The notes beneath the pieces are model-generated. The model worked only from the letters and a program-made list of their open reading frames with translations, searched no databases and was not told the DNA's origin. Of a stretch of 64,000 nucleotides of DNA, positions 50,161 to 61,195 are shown piece after piece (the first letter of the stretch is position 1; each line of letters opens with the position of its first letter). This DNA is from an uncultured Eubacteriales bacterium (lineage in GTDB: Bacteria; Bacillota; Clostridia; Christensenellales; UBA1242). The translations under genes and the position numbers were made by a program. Location of the stretch: NCBI GenBank assembly GCA_948607205.1, contig CAPERS010000004.1, positions 1 through 64,000 of the forward strand. The letters are read 5' to 3'.

Positions 50161-53100
50161 TTGAAAGAAAATATCAAGAAATTCAATTTGTTTATTTGCA
50201 GTTTGATGCTTGTGCTTACAGGTCTCTTTTTTGTCGCATGTGGTGGAATTGACTATTCAAAAGTCAACCTCACATGTGACCAAGACCATGTCACACTTAT
50301 GATTGGCGAAGAGATGACAGTCAATTTCACAATCGAAAATTTGCAGGGTGGAATGAGTGAAAAACTTGATTTTTCTTTGCAAGGTCATTCGGTCACTATT
50401 GATGCAAGTGAGCCAAACAACGCAACAACATCTCTTTTAATCAAAGGCGTAGAAGGTGGTCGAACAACAATTGTTGCAACAGCGGAAGGACAAAAATCTT
50501 GCCAAGTTGTTGTTGATGTTTTGAAACCAAGCCAATCCTTGTCAAATGGCGAAAATGTCCTTTATCTGACTGAAAGCAAGCCACTTTCGCCAAGTTCAAT
50601 TGACTTTAAGTTTGATTCTGATGCAGTTTTGAGAAATCTTGCTTTCCATTTCTATGGAATTTCAAACGGCAACACTGTTTTGCTTGAAAATGTTAGAGAT
50701 GGTGAGGAATACATAAACCAATTTAAAAAAGTCTTTGTTGTCAACGAAAACATAACTGAAAGCGGAGAAACCGTCAAAGTCAGCCACATTGTTTTTGAAG
50801 ACGAACAAGAGAATTTTTACACGATTAATGCTTTTGAAAAATCAACTGACAGAAAACATTTCTGCCAGTTTGTTGCTTTAACAAAAGATGGTGACAATTA
50901 CATTTTTAATGACAATCACTTAAAAGTTTTTCCGGGCGATAAATTCACCTTTGTTGCGCGCTATCTCGATGACCCAGAGTCACAAATTTATGTGCAACGT
51001 GATTTTTATGTTTACACAAATCTTGATGAAAGTTCAATCGATTTCAACTTGAAATATCTTCCAAAACAAGAGGGAGGGCTTGAACAAACTTGTGACGACC
51101 AAGAAAAAATTGTTCTTATTCCAAATCGTGAAAACAGCGAGGAAAGCCTTTCTTTAATTGATTTTGGTCATGTTCAAGCAAGCTTTTCTATTTCAGCATC
51201 GGATATGACGCAAAATCTTATCAAAATTGAAGCCAACTTCAAGGATGGCTATGTTGCAAACAAAGTGATTGGAAAGCCTGTGTTCAATGGTGACAAATTG
51301 ACATTTCCAATTGAAATCACAAGTGCGACCACACGAAGTGTGAACACAACCTTGGTTGTCAGATTTTTCTATGAAGACCTCAAAAATGTGACTGATAATG
51401 GTGTTAGTTTTGAAGTGGAAGTTCCTGTTCAAATCATTTATCAGCCAGAAGAAATTATTATTAACGATGGCAACTTTGATTCTAATAATCCTTTGGTTTT
51501 TTATAACACTTATTATGATGACCAATCAGGTTGGGAGAAGTTCAATTTCTCACTTAATCCAATTGATGCAAAATATGATGAATTTGTTTTGAACTTTAAT
51601 GTTAAAGAAGTCAATATAAGATATAACGGCAGAATTTATAGCGAAGAAAATTGTGAAAAAGACTCAAGAAATTATGCAAAATTGAAAATCACCGACCTCT
51701 CTTTGCCAGTTGAGATAAGAGGGCTTCGTCAAGGCGGAATGGTCACTGGCAATGGCGTTCTCAGTTCAGTTGGTGTCACTGTCAATTTCAATATTGGCGG
51801 AATGGAAGAAAGCAGAACAAGAAGCATAAGTTACATTGTCAAATCTGGTGCTGACCACATCGAATATCAAAGCGAACATATCAATGAAACAGACATTTTG
51901 TATATGTCAATCTCTGACACGAGCGAAAAAATCTTTGATGCAATGGTTGCAAAAAGTTTCAATGGTGACAGCCAAAGCATTGACGCCGAATTCACATCTT
52001 TTGAAATAAGACATGAAAGCGGAGATGATGTTGTTGAAATTTTGACCAAATCAAAAATATCTGACCAAGGTTCAAATGTTCAAAACAGACTCCAAATTGG
52101 TCTTAAAAGCAAGACGCTTGGCTATGGCGTTTATCGTGTAACACTCGACAATGGCGTTCATCAAGTTTTTAGAGTTCAAGTTATTGAAGAACTTGATTCA
52201 CTCAAAATTGTTAATTCAGAAGGCTCAAACTCTGTCAAACTTTGTGAACAAATTGTTGAAAACAAGACAAATAACAACGATGAAACAAAAAGAAGCTTCA
52301 CAAACAACGTTTATATCTTGCACAAAAACAGCAGTGAAATTAAGTTTGAAATTTTTGCAAATAACAACCAACTTTCAAAGGCAATTTCGCAGGCAATCAT
52401 AAAAAACATTTCAGCAAATGGCTTTTCAGCAACGCTTGATTATGATGACTATATAACTCTCAACATTAATGCGTTTGGTGACGGAAGTGGACAGATTGAA
52501 CTTATGTTCAACTCTTTCAAAGTTGCTGACAACTTCAAACAAATAATATGTGAAAACACATACACTATGGACATCGTGTCTTACAGTTTTATGGATTCAC
52601 TCGTCATTCAAGATGAAAATGGTGACAATGCAAACTATATTCAACTTTATGCAAACGCGCCAAGAGGCGATAGCAAAACTTTGAAGGTGAAAGATTCAAC
52701 AGGTTACATGTTTTATGACCATGAAGCAGGATGCTATAGTGCCAGTGCATTTAATGAAAAATTTATCTATTGGCAGTCAAGCAGTTTTGAAGGAATTATA
52801 ACATATAATTCAGGCGAAGTCTATTTTGGCGGTGATGACCCTGTGGCACGTTTTGACCCAAAAACAATGACAATCACTCCAATGAGAAAGGGCGTTTTTG
52901 AACTTTATGCCATGGTTGACCAGTATGCACAAAATCAACCAAAAATCTTTTCAATCAAAGTTGAGATTGAGGAGTATATACGCGTGGAATCAATTTCAGC
53001 ACAAGACACAATCAAAGATATTGATTTCTCTTTGAGAAGTGCTGACAGAGTGAAAGAAGTTATCGTTCAAGTCACTCCAAACGGCGCAAATAATAAAAAT

Positions 53101-56100
53101 ATAAAAGCTATTTACACTCCAAAAGATAATGTCAACATCTTTGGCGAAGATGGCATTTCAGTTAAGGCAATTGATGAACAAAATGGGGTATTCATGGTAA
53201 GCCTTGATGCATCAAAATTCAAATTGCCTGAAAACAATCAAAATCAATCGGAAAATAATGGCGAAACTGGTGATGGAAATAAAGGCTCTGATAGTGAAAA
53301 TTTAAACAGAGTTTCACTTGGCGGAAGTCTTATGATAGCGCCAGTTGACTGGCTTAATGATAACGATATTCTTATCTATGATGGCGGAACAGTCAATATT
53401 GATATAAATTTCCAAACAGGCGATGAAAAAAATCCTTACATTCTCAGAACTGCGAATGACGTGATTGCAATAAAGGAAGACCTTTCAGCCTACTATTCTC
53501 TTGCAACAACAATTGACATCTCAAACAAACAAGACGAGTTACCACTTGGCGTTTTCTCAGGCCACCTTACTGGAATAACCGAGGACGCAAAAATCACAGG
53601 CATAAATGTGAGAAAAGGTTCAGCTGGCAAGTATAACGAACATGATGTAACCGATTATGGTCTGTTCTCTCAAATTGCAAAGGGTGCAGTTATTAAAGAT
53701 GTTGCCTTTGCTGGTAAATTTGATATCGATAATGAAAATGATAATAAAACCGGCAGAAGAATGGGTATTGTGGCTGGCTTAAACAGCGGGACACTTGAAA
53801 ATATAGGCGTTGAACTGACAGACGACAGCACAATAAAACCAAAAGATATAAGTAATGGCGACGGACTTAGACTTGGCGGTGTTGTTGGTGGAAATGAAGG
53901 AACAATTGTTCAAGGACATTTGCCAGAAAATCAAAATAATGAAGAGAACGCTAGAGAAACTCAGGACGAAAACAAGTCATCTATAAAACCAAAAATAACT
54001 TTCTATTCAGGTAAATATAAGATTAAAATTGATGCTTCTGTCTTGGAAGAGGTTAAGGATGAAAACCTTATTAAAGTTCGCGTTGGTGGGCTTGTTGGAA
54101 GAAACCAAGGCGACATTATCAAAACAAGCGAAAATGACGGACTTGGTTATGCAAACTATATGGCATACACCAACATTGAAGTTATAAATCAGGAATCAGA
54201 ATCGATAAATATCGGTGATGACATCGGTGGTCTTGTCGGCGTGAGTGAAAATGGCAGTATTTATAGTGAAAATGAAACACACCCAATCATTGTTGGCGGA
54301 CGTCTTAGTGGAAATTATGCCGTTGGCGGAATTGCAGGAAAAATTGCTGTAAAAGAAAATGATCAATTTAAAAACATAACATCTCGAACATTTGTTAAAG
54401 GCAGTTACTATGTTGGTGGAATTTCTGCAAAAGTCAATAATCAAATTGGAGTTGATGCCGTTAACTTTACTCTTCAAGCAGTTGATGCTGGTGGACAAGG
54501 TTTTGATGCTTCGATGATTGTGAAAAATGTGATAGAAAAAACAGAAAGCACAACAAAAGCTTCAACAGAAACTGAAACAAAACCTTCAATACAAGAAATT
54601 GCATTTGGAGAGGGTTTTAGTTCAGTTACAAGCGAAATAAAGGCTTTGTCTTATGTGAAAGAAGTTGCGAACGATATTTCAGGCACTGAAACTCAGAACT
54701 TGAGAAAATATTTCGGTGACTATATCGAGATAAAGCAATCTGCTAATGACTCAAATGCAGTAAGTATTGACGGCTATTATGTTGCAACTCAAGTTTCATT
54801 TAATAAAGATAATGATTCAATCAATGTTTCTGCAAATAAACAAAATGGATTCGGGGAATTTACCAATAATAAAAACAACCTTTTCTATATGTTCTATTTT
54901 GGAGCGAACTCACTCAATATCAATGACAACAATGACACTTTCAGCAAAGTTCAAGAAACTTTAAATAAAGAATATAACACACAAAAATCTGATGATAAAT
55001 TGTATCCAATAACTTCGGCGAATAATGAAATTGTTTTCTCAACAAATTCAAACATTCTTTCAATTGACCATAGCGGAACAATCTCAGTGACTGGCACAGG
55101 TGTGGCAACAATTGAATGCTCAAGCATTTTGAATTCATCTCAATCAATGACAATCAAGATTTATGTGACTAACTATTTCAACCATTCAAAAGATATTTCG
55201 ATTGTTTATCCAAGCATGTCGCAAACTTCACTTCCGCTTGTTGACGGCAGTGTGGCAAATGTCAAAGGTGACAATGTTGTAAGACAGTATGTCAGACCAA
55301 ACTATGAACTGAAAGATAAAAATGAAAAAATTGTTTCAACTCAATTTGGAAATATGCTTGTCGACAACGTGTCAATCAGCCTTGTTCCAAACACAGCAAT
55401 CTCTGCTGAAATGGAGTATGATAATATTGATTTTGATATTTCATGTTCTGGTCAGACAATAACATTGAAAAGAAAATCTTCTTTGCATGAAAACAAAAAT
55501 TTTCCTGTTACAGTCAAACCTTTCATTAAAGTTGATGGTGATGTTAGTTATGTTAACAAAGAATTTACTTACAATGTTGACTATAAAAAAGGCGCGATTT
55601 CAATAAAAACTGTCAATTATGAACAGGCGTCAATAACAACAGGGCAAACACTTAATGATGTGATTTTAATAAATTCAACAGCCAAAGAAGACTGTGTGAA
55701 TTTCAAAATCTATGACAGCCGTGGTAGAGATGTTCTTAGCGAAGAAATTTCTAACGTAAAAAACAAAAACCGACTTTTCTCAGCAAGTATTCTCGACTCC
55801 AAAGGCAATTCGGTTATGAATGCTTCAACTTCTGATTTGCCAGACACTGCTTCAGGTGACTTTAACTTCGCTGAGCAAAAATTTTCATTGTCTGTGTATG
55901 TTGACACAACTTCAGACGCTTATCAAAACCGCTTTGAAAGAGATATATATGGCACTTATTATATGGAAATAACTGCCGGCTCAGACAGTTCAGTAACAAC
56001 AGTTGTTGAACTTCGCTATATCAATATTCCACTTAATAATGTTGTTATAGATAACTATAATTCAAGACCAAAAGCCAATGAGTCATTGACTTCAACTTCA

Positions 56101-59100
56101 AATGTTTCCTATCCGGGAAGGGAGGGCGTTCTTGCACTCACACTTTCACCTGACACGGCTGACTTTGATTATATTCTGATTGAAAATGATTTGTCAAATG
56201 ACCAAGAAGGCAATGGAAGAGCCAATATCGGTCTTTTGACCAAAAATACTCAAGGCGAACCATTTAATAACAGCCAGATTTCAGGTTCGGTGACTGAACG
56301 CGGAATCAAACTCACTTTCAATGAAATTTTGCAAGCTTATTCAGGTAAGGATGTAGAAAAATATCACGGAGTTATTTATCTTCGATATGTCATCTCATCT
56401 CTTGGTGTGAAAGAGGGTGGAAACTGCGTTTTCAGAATTACTGCAGTGAAAGAAAACTCTTTCACAAAGACATATCTGAAAAAAGTTGACCTTGTTATTC
56501 AAAATCATGTTTATCTTTCACTTGAAGGCAAAACTTCAACAAGCCAAGACATTTCAAAACCTGTTTTTGAAGTGGCAAGAGGTTTGAAGTATCGTATAAA
56601 TATCGATAAGTATGGCTTCACTGATGACGAAATCGAAATAACCACTGAAGTTGGTGACCCAGTTGCAATCGTGAAAGAAAATGGACAGTATTTTGTTCAA
56701 GTGCTTTCAAATATAAGTTATAATGGTGCAACATTCAAAGATGTCAAAGTGAAAGTTCAGGGCAAGAGTGAAGACGGAACTCGTGTATATGAGTCAGAGA
56801 TGACTTTGACAATCAGAGAATACAACATTCTTTATAACAATCTAACTGACAAGAACTCTGATATAATTCGTGGCATGAACAATGGAAGAATCAATTTGAA
56901 TATTGGAAATCCTTTCAATTTAAGAGTTGACTTTGAGTCTTTCATTGAGTTTGACTCAACTGACCCAACTGTTGTTGGTTTGGTGCAAGAGTTTATCGAA
57001 AGTTTGCAAAACAGCGCAACATGGATGGTCTACACAAATCTTAACGGCTCTGTTTCATCAGGAGAATCGTTGAAAGACAATTTTGAAAATGCAAGAGATA
57101 TATTTGATTTCTCAAGAACCAATAATGCATGGCCAAAATTGGAAACAAATTATTTCACTTCCGACGGACTTAGATTCACTCCAATCATGACTCACACTTT
57201 TGCTCAAAGATTTTATGCATTCACATTCAAAGTTAATTTCAAAAATGTTGGTGGTGGAAAGTTTGAAGGCGTTGCTTTCAGTCAAAACGCGAATGACAGC
57301 CAACCTATTGAAACCACTTTCACGTTTGATGTGACAACTTCAAGTTCACTTGAACATCCAATTCCAATCTATGAACAAGATGAACTTATGAACATGACCG
57401 AAGGCTCTCACTATATCTTAATGAAAGATATTGAACTTAATCCTGAAACCTTCCAACCAATAAATGCCAACTTCAAGTCTTTCGACGGAAATGGCTACAC
57501 AATTTCATTTGTTGGAAAGGATGGCAATAATATCTATTATGATTTTGGCAATGAGTCAAACATTGGACTGTTCTCAACGATAGATTCTGGAACAGTTGTC
57601 AAAAACCTTAACGTCAAGATTGGCGGTGGAGTTGATGACACATCAGACAATATCAATGACAGAAAACTTATGATGTTCAAAACAAGTTCGACTGCATTTA
57701 ACGCCGGCGTTATCGCAGGTCAGAACAACGGAATCATCACAAACTGCTATGTTTATAGCGAAGAAGATGCTGGAAAGTTCACCTATCTGACAGTGAGTGC
57801 AGGTGGCGCAAACTCAAACGGCTATATTGCCGGAATTGCTGGAACAAACGGCGGTTTTATCACCAATTCGCGTTCATCGCTTTACGCTATGAGTGCATAT
57901 TATAACCTCTCTGGTTTTGTCGGCATAAACAATGGCAAGATTGCAAGTTCTTATTTCAAAGAAGGCGTTCTTGTCGGCAGTTCAACTGACAGAAACGTTG
58001 CTGGTTTTGTTATCAACAATGGCTCAAGCGGTCAAATTATAACTTCTTATGTTTCTGGCGAAAAAGAAAGTTCTCATCTTCTCGTTAAAGATAGAAATGA
58101 GAAAAATCCAAAACATTTCATTCGCTCTTCAACAAATGAAGGTGGGTTTGCATTCACAAACCAAGGCTTGATTGAAAACTGTTATTCAAATATAAGAATT
58201 CTCGGCTCATCACAGCGCGCAGGTTTCGTGTTCAGAAATGAAGGTCAGGTGAAAAAATCATTCTCGCTTTCAATCCTCGAAAACAACAGCACTTCATCTG
58301 CCGGATTTGCTATGGACTTTAGTGACGGCGCCATTGGGACCTTTGAAGACTGCTATTATATCGAAGATGAAGAAAATGCAGTTGATGTGAATGGCAACCA
58401 AACTAATGTGAAATATTATTATAACACCCATATCAAACCAATAAGTTTTGAAGGTGTAACTCCGCTCACAATTGATGGTTTCTCAGATTATAAAACTTAT
58501 TTTTCAAATTATATTTATTCAGACGCGAAAAATGCAGGCGGAGTTTGGGTTGTTGCCGATGGTAAACTTGATTCAGCGGGATTATTTGGAAACACTATTG
58601 CAACAGGCGGACTTGAACTTGTTTCTGCAAACATCATTGCGCACAGCAGACAATCGCTTTTATCACGTGAGGAAGATTCTTCATCTGGCGATGTTGTTTA
58701 CACATATAAACACGAGTCAAATGGCGCAGGCGAAATAAAGAACCCTTACATTATTTTCGATGCCAATTCTTTTGAACATTATTTGGCTTCAGACACCACT
58801 AAAGTTGTCGATGAAAACGTAAGACTTGTTGCTGATATCGATTATCAAGAATTTGAAACAAACTCAAAAACGTATCGAACAATTTTCAATGGCGTTCTCG
58901 AAGGCAACGGCATGGAGATACGAAACATAAGGCTCATCTCAACTGAACGTCTAACTTCGGCAGGCTTATTCAGTCAGATTGGTCAAAATGCAACAGCAAG
59001 CGGTCAAACTGTTATGAACCTTACTCTCAGTCCAAAAACAGTTTCATTTGCCTCAACAACTTCTGTTGGTGCACTTGCAGGACTTGTTTCAAACGGAAAG

Positions 59101-60819
59101 ATTTATAATGTTTCAATCACTTCTTCAGGCAATGATTTGACTGTGATTGGCAATAACTTTGTCGGCGGACTGTTTGGAAGAACGCACGGCGTCAACAATA
59201 TGAAGAATATCTCTTCAACTGTTTCAGTCACTGCAAACTTCAAACCTGAGTTTGACTTCCAGTATCGCGAAGGCTATGGCAACGAAACGAGCGCTTCCTA
59301 TGCAGGCAGTCTTATCGGCTTTGCAGGCGAGAACACAACAATCGTCAAAGCGTATGCAAGTGAGATTGGCACAATTCTCGGTGACCGAGCAGGATATATG
59401 TTCGGAGGAATAGGCTCTGAATCAAACATTTCATATGTTTACGCAGACATAAACCCAGAAGCCAAAATTCGTGCAAACCACTATGGCGGAATGGTTGCCG
59501 GCGAAACGCAAGGAACACTTTCAGAAGTTGATGTTTATGGAAATGAAAGTGAAGTTTCAATCTTCGCAGTTGAACCAGGATTTGTTCCAGTCGCAGTCGG
59601 CGGAATTGCAGGAAGGATAAACGGCGGAAAACTTTCAAACATAATCATGAGTCAATCTTTCATTGTTGGAAGTTATCAAACTTCATCATCTAGTGTGAGC
59701 GTTAACTATGTTGGCGGTCTTGTTGGCTATTCGCGCGTTTCCGATGTTCGCATCGAAAATTCAATCATGTCAGCAAACATTTCAACAAGCGGAAGTGTTC
59801 TTGGCGGAGCAGTTGGTCTTTCTGACCAAAGTGTCAACCTTGACAGAATCGGGGTTAAACAAGGAAGTCTTTCTCTTGCAGGACAATCTGTGAATGTTAG
59901 TGTTGGCGGACTTGTCGGAAGTTTGATTGATAGCGGAAAAGTTAACATTTCAAACAGTTATTGCGATTCAAGCATTTCAGTTGACATCTTCGCTCATCGT
60001 GTTGATATGACAGCAAATGTCAGCGGTCTTGTCGCTTACAATGCAGTGAATGCCGTTATGCAAAATTGCTATTCAACTTCCTCTATCAATGTGATTATGC
60101 GTGATATATCTGCAATTGGAGTGACTAAAAAAGGTGAAAAGCAAGAAAAAGCACTTTTGAATACTAATGAATCAGTGTTTACAAATTGTAAAGTAACTGA
60201 CAGTTTGTTTGCAAACAATAACAATATGAATTTAATTATTTATAATTATGGAAAGCCACAAAGCGAGGCTTCTGAAAATCCACCAGTGTCAGCATATAAA
60301 CCTTCACTTGCTGGACTCAAAGACCACGTATTGATCGGGGGAGAGAATTCAGAGATTAAAGGTGTGAATGTATATCATTCAACAACAACTGTTAAAGAAG
60401 ACGTTAAAAACTATATCATAGAGAACGAAAAACTGACTCACACCTATATCGAAACAACTGGAACAGGCGATGATAAGAAAGAAGAAACCAAGAAAAAAAT
60501 CAAAGATAGTATTGAATTTTTGGATAAGCGCTTTGTTCTGTATGAAAAAGGTGACATTGTCGCAGTAGTGACTGGAGAAAAAGATACAACAACCGGTAAG
60601 CCAATTGTCAAACTTCAAACTCTTGGCGACGAATACATTGGCAAATATATCGAATGCACAAATCAAAAAGTTGTTTGGCATGACGATGGCGCAAACAAAA
60701 ATGAATATTTGGAAATGACAGTTTCAAACCTCAACAGCATTTTGGTTGGAAATCCATTCCCTGAGCGAACTGGTTGCTATCTATTCTTTGAAACAAATCT
60801 GTTTTGGCAACATAAATAA
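50161..60819 (+). CDS. Giant surface lipoprotein with Big_2-like and GLUG-type beta-helix modules (3552 aa)
   Basis: Cell-surface lipoprotein, probably an adhesin. Signal at residues 1-27 with lipobox FFVAC, Cys27. A Big_2-like Ig domain follows (about 30-120: TCDQDHVTLMIGEEMTVNF). Three similar modules begin with NPY/HPI-type entries and contain GLUG repeats: about 1090-1460 (GGLVGVSENGSIY, VGGIAGKIA), about 2396-2700 (NIGLFSTIDSGTVVKNLNV) and about 2858-3330 (GGLVGYSRVSDVRIENSIMS, GGLVGSLIDSGKVNISNSY). Another Big_2-like unit is near 1616-1670 (NILSIDHSGTISVTGTGVAT). It shares the module design with the 1127-aa protein at 12822. The start is TTG 50161 with AAGGAG. No wall anchor other than the lipid. 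Confidence 0.88.
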   Translation: MKENIKKFNLFICSLMLVLTGLFFVACGGIDYSKVNLTCDQDHVTLMIGEEMTVNFTIENLQGGMSEKLDFSLQGHSVTIDASEPNNATTSLLIKGVEGGRTTIVATAEGQKSCQVVVDVLKPSQSLSNGENVLYLTESKPLSPSSIDFKFDSDAVLRNLAFHFYGISNGNTVLLENVRDGEEYINQFKKVFVVNENITESGETVKVSHIVFEDEQENFYTINAFEKSTDRKHFCQFVALTKDGDNYIFNDNHLKVFPGDKFTFVARYLDDPESQIYVQRDFYVYTNLDESSIDFNLKYLPKQEGGLEQTCDDQEKIVLIPNRENSEESLSLIDFGHVQASFSISASDMTQNLIKIEANFKDGYVANKVIGKPVFNGDKLTFPIEITSATTRSVNTTLVVRFFYEDLKNVTDNGVSFEVEVPVQIIYQPEEIIINDGNFDSNNPLVFYNTYYDDQSGWEKFNFSLNPIDAKYDEFVLNFNVKEVNIRYNGRIYSEENCEKDSRNYAKLKITDLSLPVEIRGLRQGGMVTGNGVLSSVGVTVNFNIGGMEESRTRSISYIVKSGADHIEYQSEHINETDILYMSISDTSEKIFDAMVAKSFNGDSQSIDAEFTSFEIRHESGDDVVEILTKSKISDQGSNVQNRLQIGLKSKTLGYGVYRVTLDNGVHQVFRVQVIEELDSLKIVNSEGSNSVKLCEQIVENKTNNNDETKRSFTNNVYILHKNSSEIKFEIFANNNQLSKAISQAIIKNISANGFSATLDYDDYITLNINAFGDGSGQIELMFNSFKVADNFKQIICENTYTMDIVSYSFMDSLVIQDENGDNANYIQLYANAPRGDSKTLKVKDSTGYMFYDHEAGCYSASAFNEKFIYWQSSSFEGIITYNSGEVYFGGDDPVARFDPKTMTITPMRKGVFELYAMVDQYAQNQPKIFSIKVEIEEYIRVESISAQDTIKDIDFSLRSADRVKEVIVQVTPNGANNKNIKAIYTPKDNVNIFGEDGISVKAIDEQNGVFMVSLDASKFKLPENNQNQSENNGETGDGNKGSDSENLNRVSLGGSLMIAPVDWLNDNDILIYDGGTVNIDINFQTGDEKNPYILRTANDVIAIKEDLSAYYSLATTIDISNKQDELPLGVFSGHLTGITEDAKITGINVRKGSAGKYNEHDVTDYGLFSQIAKGAVIKDVAFAGKFDIDNENDNKTGRRMGIVAGLNSGTLENIGVELTDDSTIKPKDISNGDGLRLGGVVGGNEGTIVQGHLPENQNNEENARETQDENKSSIKPKITFYSGKYKIKIDASVLEEVKDENLIKVRVGGLVGRNQGDIIKTSENDGLGYANYMAYTNIEVINQESESINIGDDIGGLVGVSENGSIYSENETHPIIVGGRLSGNYAVGGIAGKIAVKENDQFKNITSRTFVKGSYYVGGISAKVNNQIGVDAVNFTLQAVDAGGQGFDASMIVKNVIEKTESTTKASTETETKPSIQEIAFGEGFSSVTSEIKALSYVKEVANDISGTETQNLRKYFGDYIEIKQSANDSNAVSIDGYYVATQVSFNKDNDSINVSANKQNGFGEFTNNKNNLFYMFYFGANSLNINDNNDTFSKVQETLNKEYNTQKSDDKLYPITSANNEIVFSTNSNILSIDHSGTISVTGTGVATIECSSILNSSQSMTIKIYVTNYFNHSKDISIVYPSMSQTSLPLVDGSVANVKGDNVVRQYVRPNYELKDKNEKIVSTQFGNMLVDNVSISLVPNTAISAEMEYDNIDFDISCSGQTITLKRKSSLHENKNFPVTVKPFIKVDGDVSYVNKEFTYNVDYKKGAISIKTVNYEQASITTGQTLNDVILINSTAKEDCVNFKIYDSRGRDVLSEEISNVKNKNRLFSASILDSKGNSVMNASTSDLPDTASGDFNFAEQKFSLSVYVDTTSDAYQNRFERDIYGTYYMEITAGSDSSVTTVVELRYINIPLNNVVIDNYNSRPKANESLTSTSNVSYPGREGVLALTLSPDTADFDYILIENDLSNDQEGNGRANIGLLTKNTQGEPFNNSQISGSVTERGIKLTFNEILQAYSGKDVEKYHGVIYLRYVISSLGVKEGGNCVFRITAVKENSFTKTYLKKVDLVIQNHVYLSLEGKTSTSQDISKPVFEVARGLKYRINIDKYGFTDDEIEITTEVGDPVAIVKENGQYFVQVLSNISYNGATFKDVKVKVQGKSEDGTRVYESEMTLTIREYNILYNNLTDKNSDIIRGMNNGRINLNIGNPFNLRVDFESFIEFDSTDPTVVGLVQEFIESLQNSATWMVYTNLNGSVSSGESLKDNFENARDIFDFSRTNNAWPKLETNYFTSDGLRFTPIMTHTFAQRFYAFTFKVNFKNVGGGKFEGVAFSQNANDSQPIETTFTFDVTTSSSLEHPIPIYEQDELMNMTEGSHYILMKDIELNPETFQPINANFKSFDGNGYTISFVGKDGNNIYYDFGNESNIGLFSTIDSGTVVKNLNVKIGGGVDDTSDNINDRKLMMFKTSSTAFNAGVIAGQNNGIITNCYVYSEEDAGKFTYLTVSAGGANSNGYIAGIAGTNGGFITNSRSSLYAMSAYYNLSGFVGINNGKIASSYFKEGVLVGSSTDRNVAGFVINNGSSGQIITSYVSGEKESSHLLVKDRNEKNPKHFIRSSTNEGGFAFTNQGLIENCYSNIRILGSSQRAGFVFRNEGQVKKSFSLSILENNSTSSAGFAMDFSDGAIGTFEDCYYIEDEENAVDVNGNQTNVKYYYNTHIKPISFEGVTPLTIDGFSDYKTYFSNYIYSDAKNAGGVWVVADGKLDSAGLFGNTIATGGLELVSANIIAHSRQSLLSREEDSSSGDVVYTYKHESNGAGEIKNPYIIFDANSFEHYLASDTTKVVDENVRLVADIDYQEFETNSKTYRTIFNGVLEGNGMEIRNIRLISTERLTSAGLFSQIGQNATASGQTVMNLTLSPKTVSFASTTSVGALAGLVSNGKIYNVSITSSGNDLTVIGNNFVGGLFGRTHGVNNMKNISSTVSVTANFKPEFDFQYREGYGNETSASYAGSLIGFAGENTTIVKAYASEIGTILGDRAGYMFGGIGSESNISYVYADINPEAKIRANHYGGMVAGETQGTLSEVDVYGNESEVSIFAVEPGFVPVAVGGIAGRINGGKLSNIIMSQSFIVGSYQTSSSSVSVNYVGGLVGYSRVSDVRIENSIMSANISTSGSVLGGAVGLSDQSVNLDRIGVKQGSLSLAGQSVNVSVGGLVGSLIDSGKVNISNSYCDSSISVDIFAHRVDMTANVSGLVAYNAVNAVMQNCYSTSSINVIMRDISAIGVTKKGEKQEKALLNTNESVFTNCKVTDSLFANNNNMNLIIYNYGKPQSEASENPPVSAYKPSLAGLKDHVLIGGENSEIKGVNVYHSTTTVKEDVKNYIIENEKLTHTYIETTGTGDDKKEETKKKIKDSIEFLDKRFVLYEKGDIVAVVTGEKDTTTGKPIVKLQTLGDEYIGKYIECTNQKVVWHDDGANKNEYLEMTVSNLNSILVGNPFPERTGCYLFFETNLFWQHK

Positions 60820-60850
60820 GTTCATTTTGTTTTAAAAAAGTTAGATAAAA

Positions 60851-60890
60851 AATGCTCATTCAAAGCGTAAGTTTTGTTTGAGCATTTTTG
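60851..60890 (+). terminator. Terminator of the giant lipoprotein gene
   Basis: AATGCTCA...TGAGCATT with a 20-nt loop, followed by T. Confidence 0.8.
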
Positions 60891-61032
60891 TTTTATTGTC
60901 GCAAAATCTTCAAGTTTTTGAGATGGCAACAATTTTCAACAAAAAATAACAATATTTGATTATATAAAAGCGATTAAAGTTATAAAAAAATGATTAAAAT
61001 CTTAAATTTTGGAAATTATTTTTGAAAAAGTG

Positions 61033-61061
61033 TTGACAAATGTATGGGTAAATGCTATAAT
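61033..61061 (+). promoter_or_regulatory. rpoB: Strong promoter of rpoB
   Basis: TTGACA (61033-61038), 17-bp spacer ending TGC, TATAAT (61056-61061). It leaves a leader of about 128 nt before rpoB. Confidence 0.85.
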
Positions 61062-61120
61062 ATCGTTAACTATTATAGCGCATTGTGGGAAAGAATTTTG
61101 TTTTTTAACTTAATATAGGG

Positions 61121-61160
61121 GGATTTTGTGCCAATTTTATTGACACAAAGTCCTTTTTTT
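61121..61160 (+). terminator. rpoB: Leader terminator (attenuator) upstream of rpoB
   Basis: GGATTTTGTG (61121-61130) pairs with CACAAAGTCC (61144-61153; one G-T pair) and is followed by seven T. It lies between the rpoB promoter and the start codon, so reaching rpoB requires readthrough or antitermination. Confidence 0.75.
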
Positions 61161-61195
61161 GTCTTGACGACAGCGCTTAAAACAAGGAGATGCAT

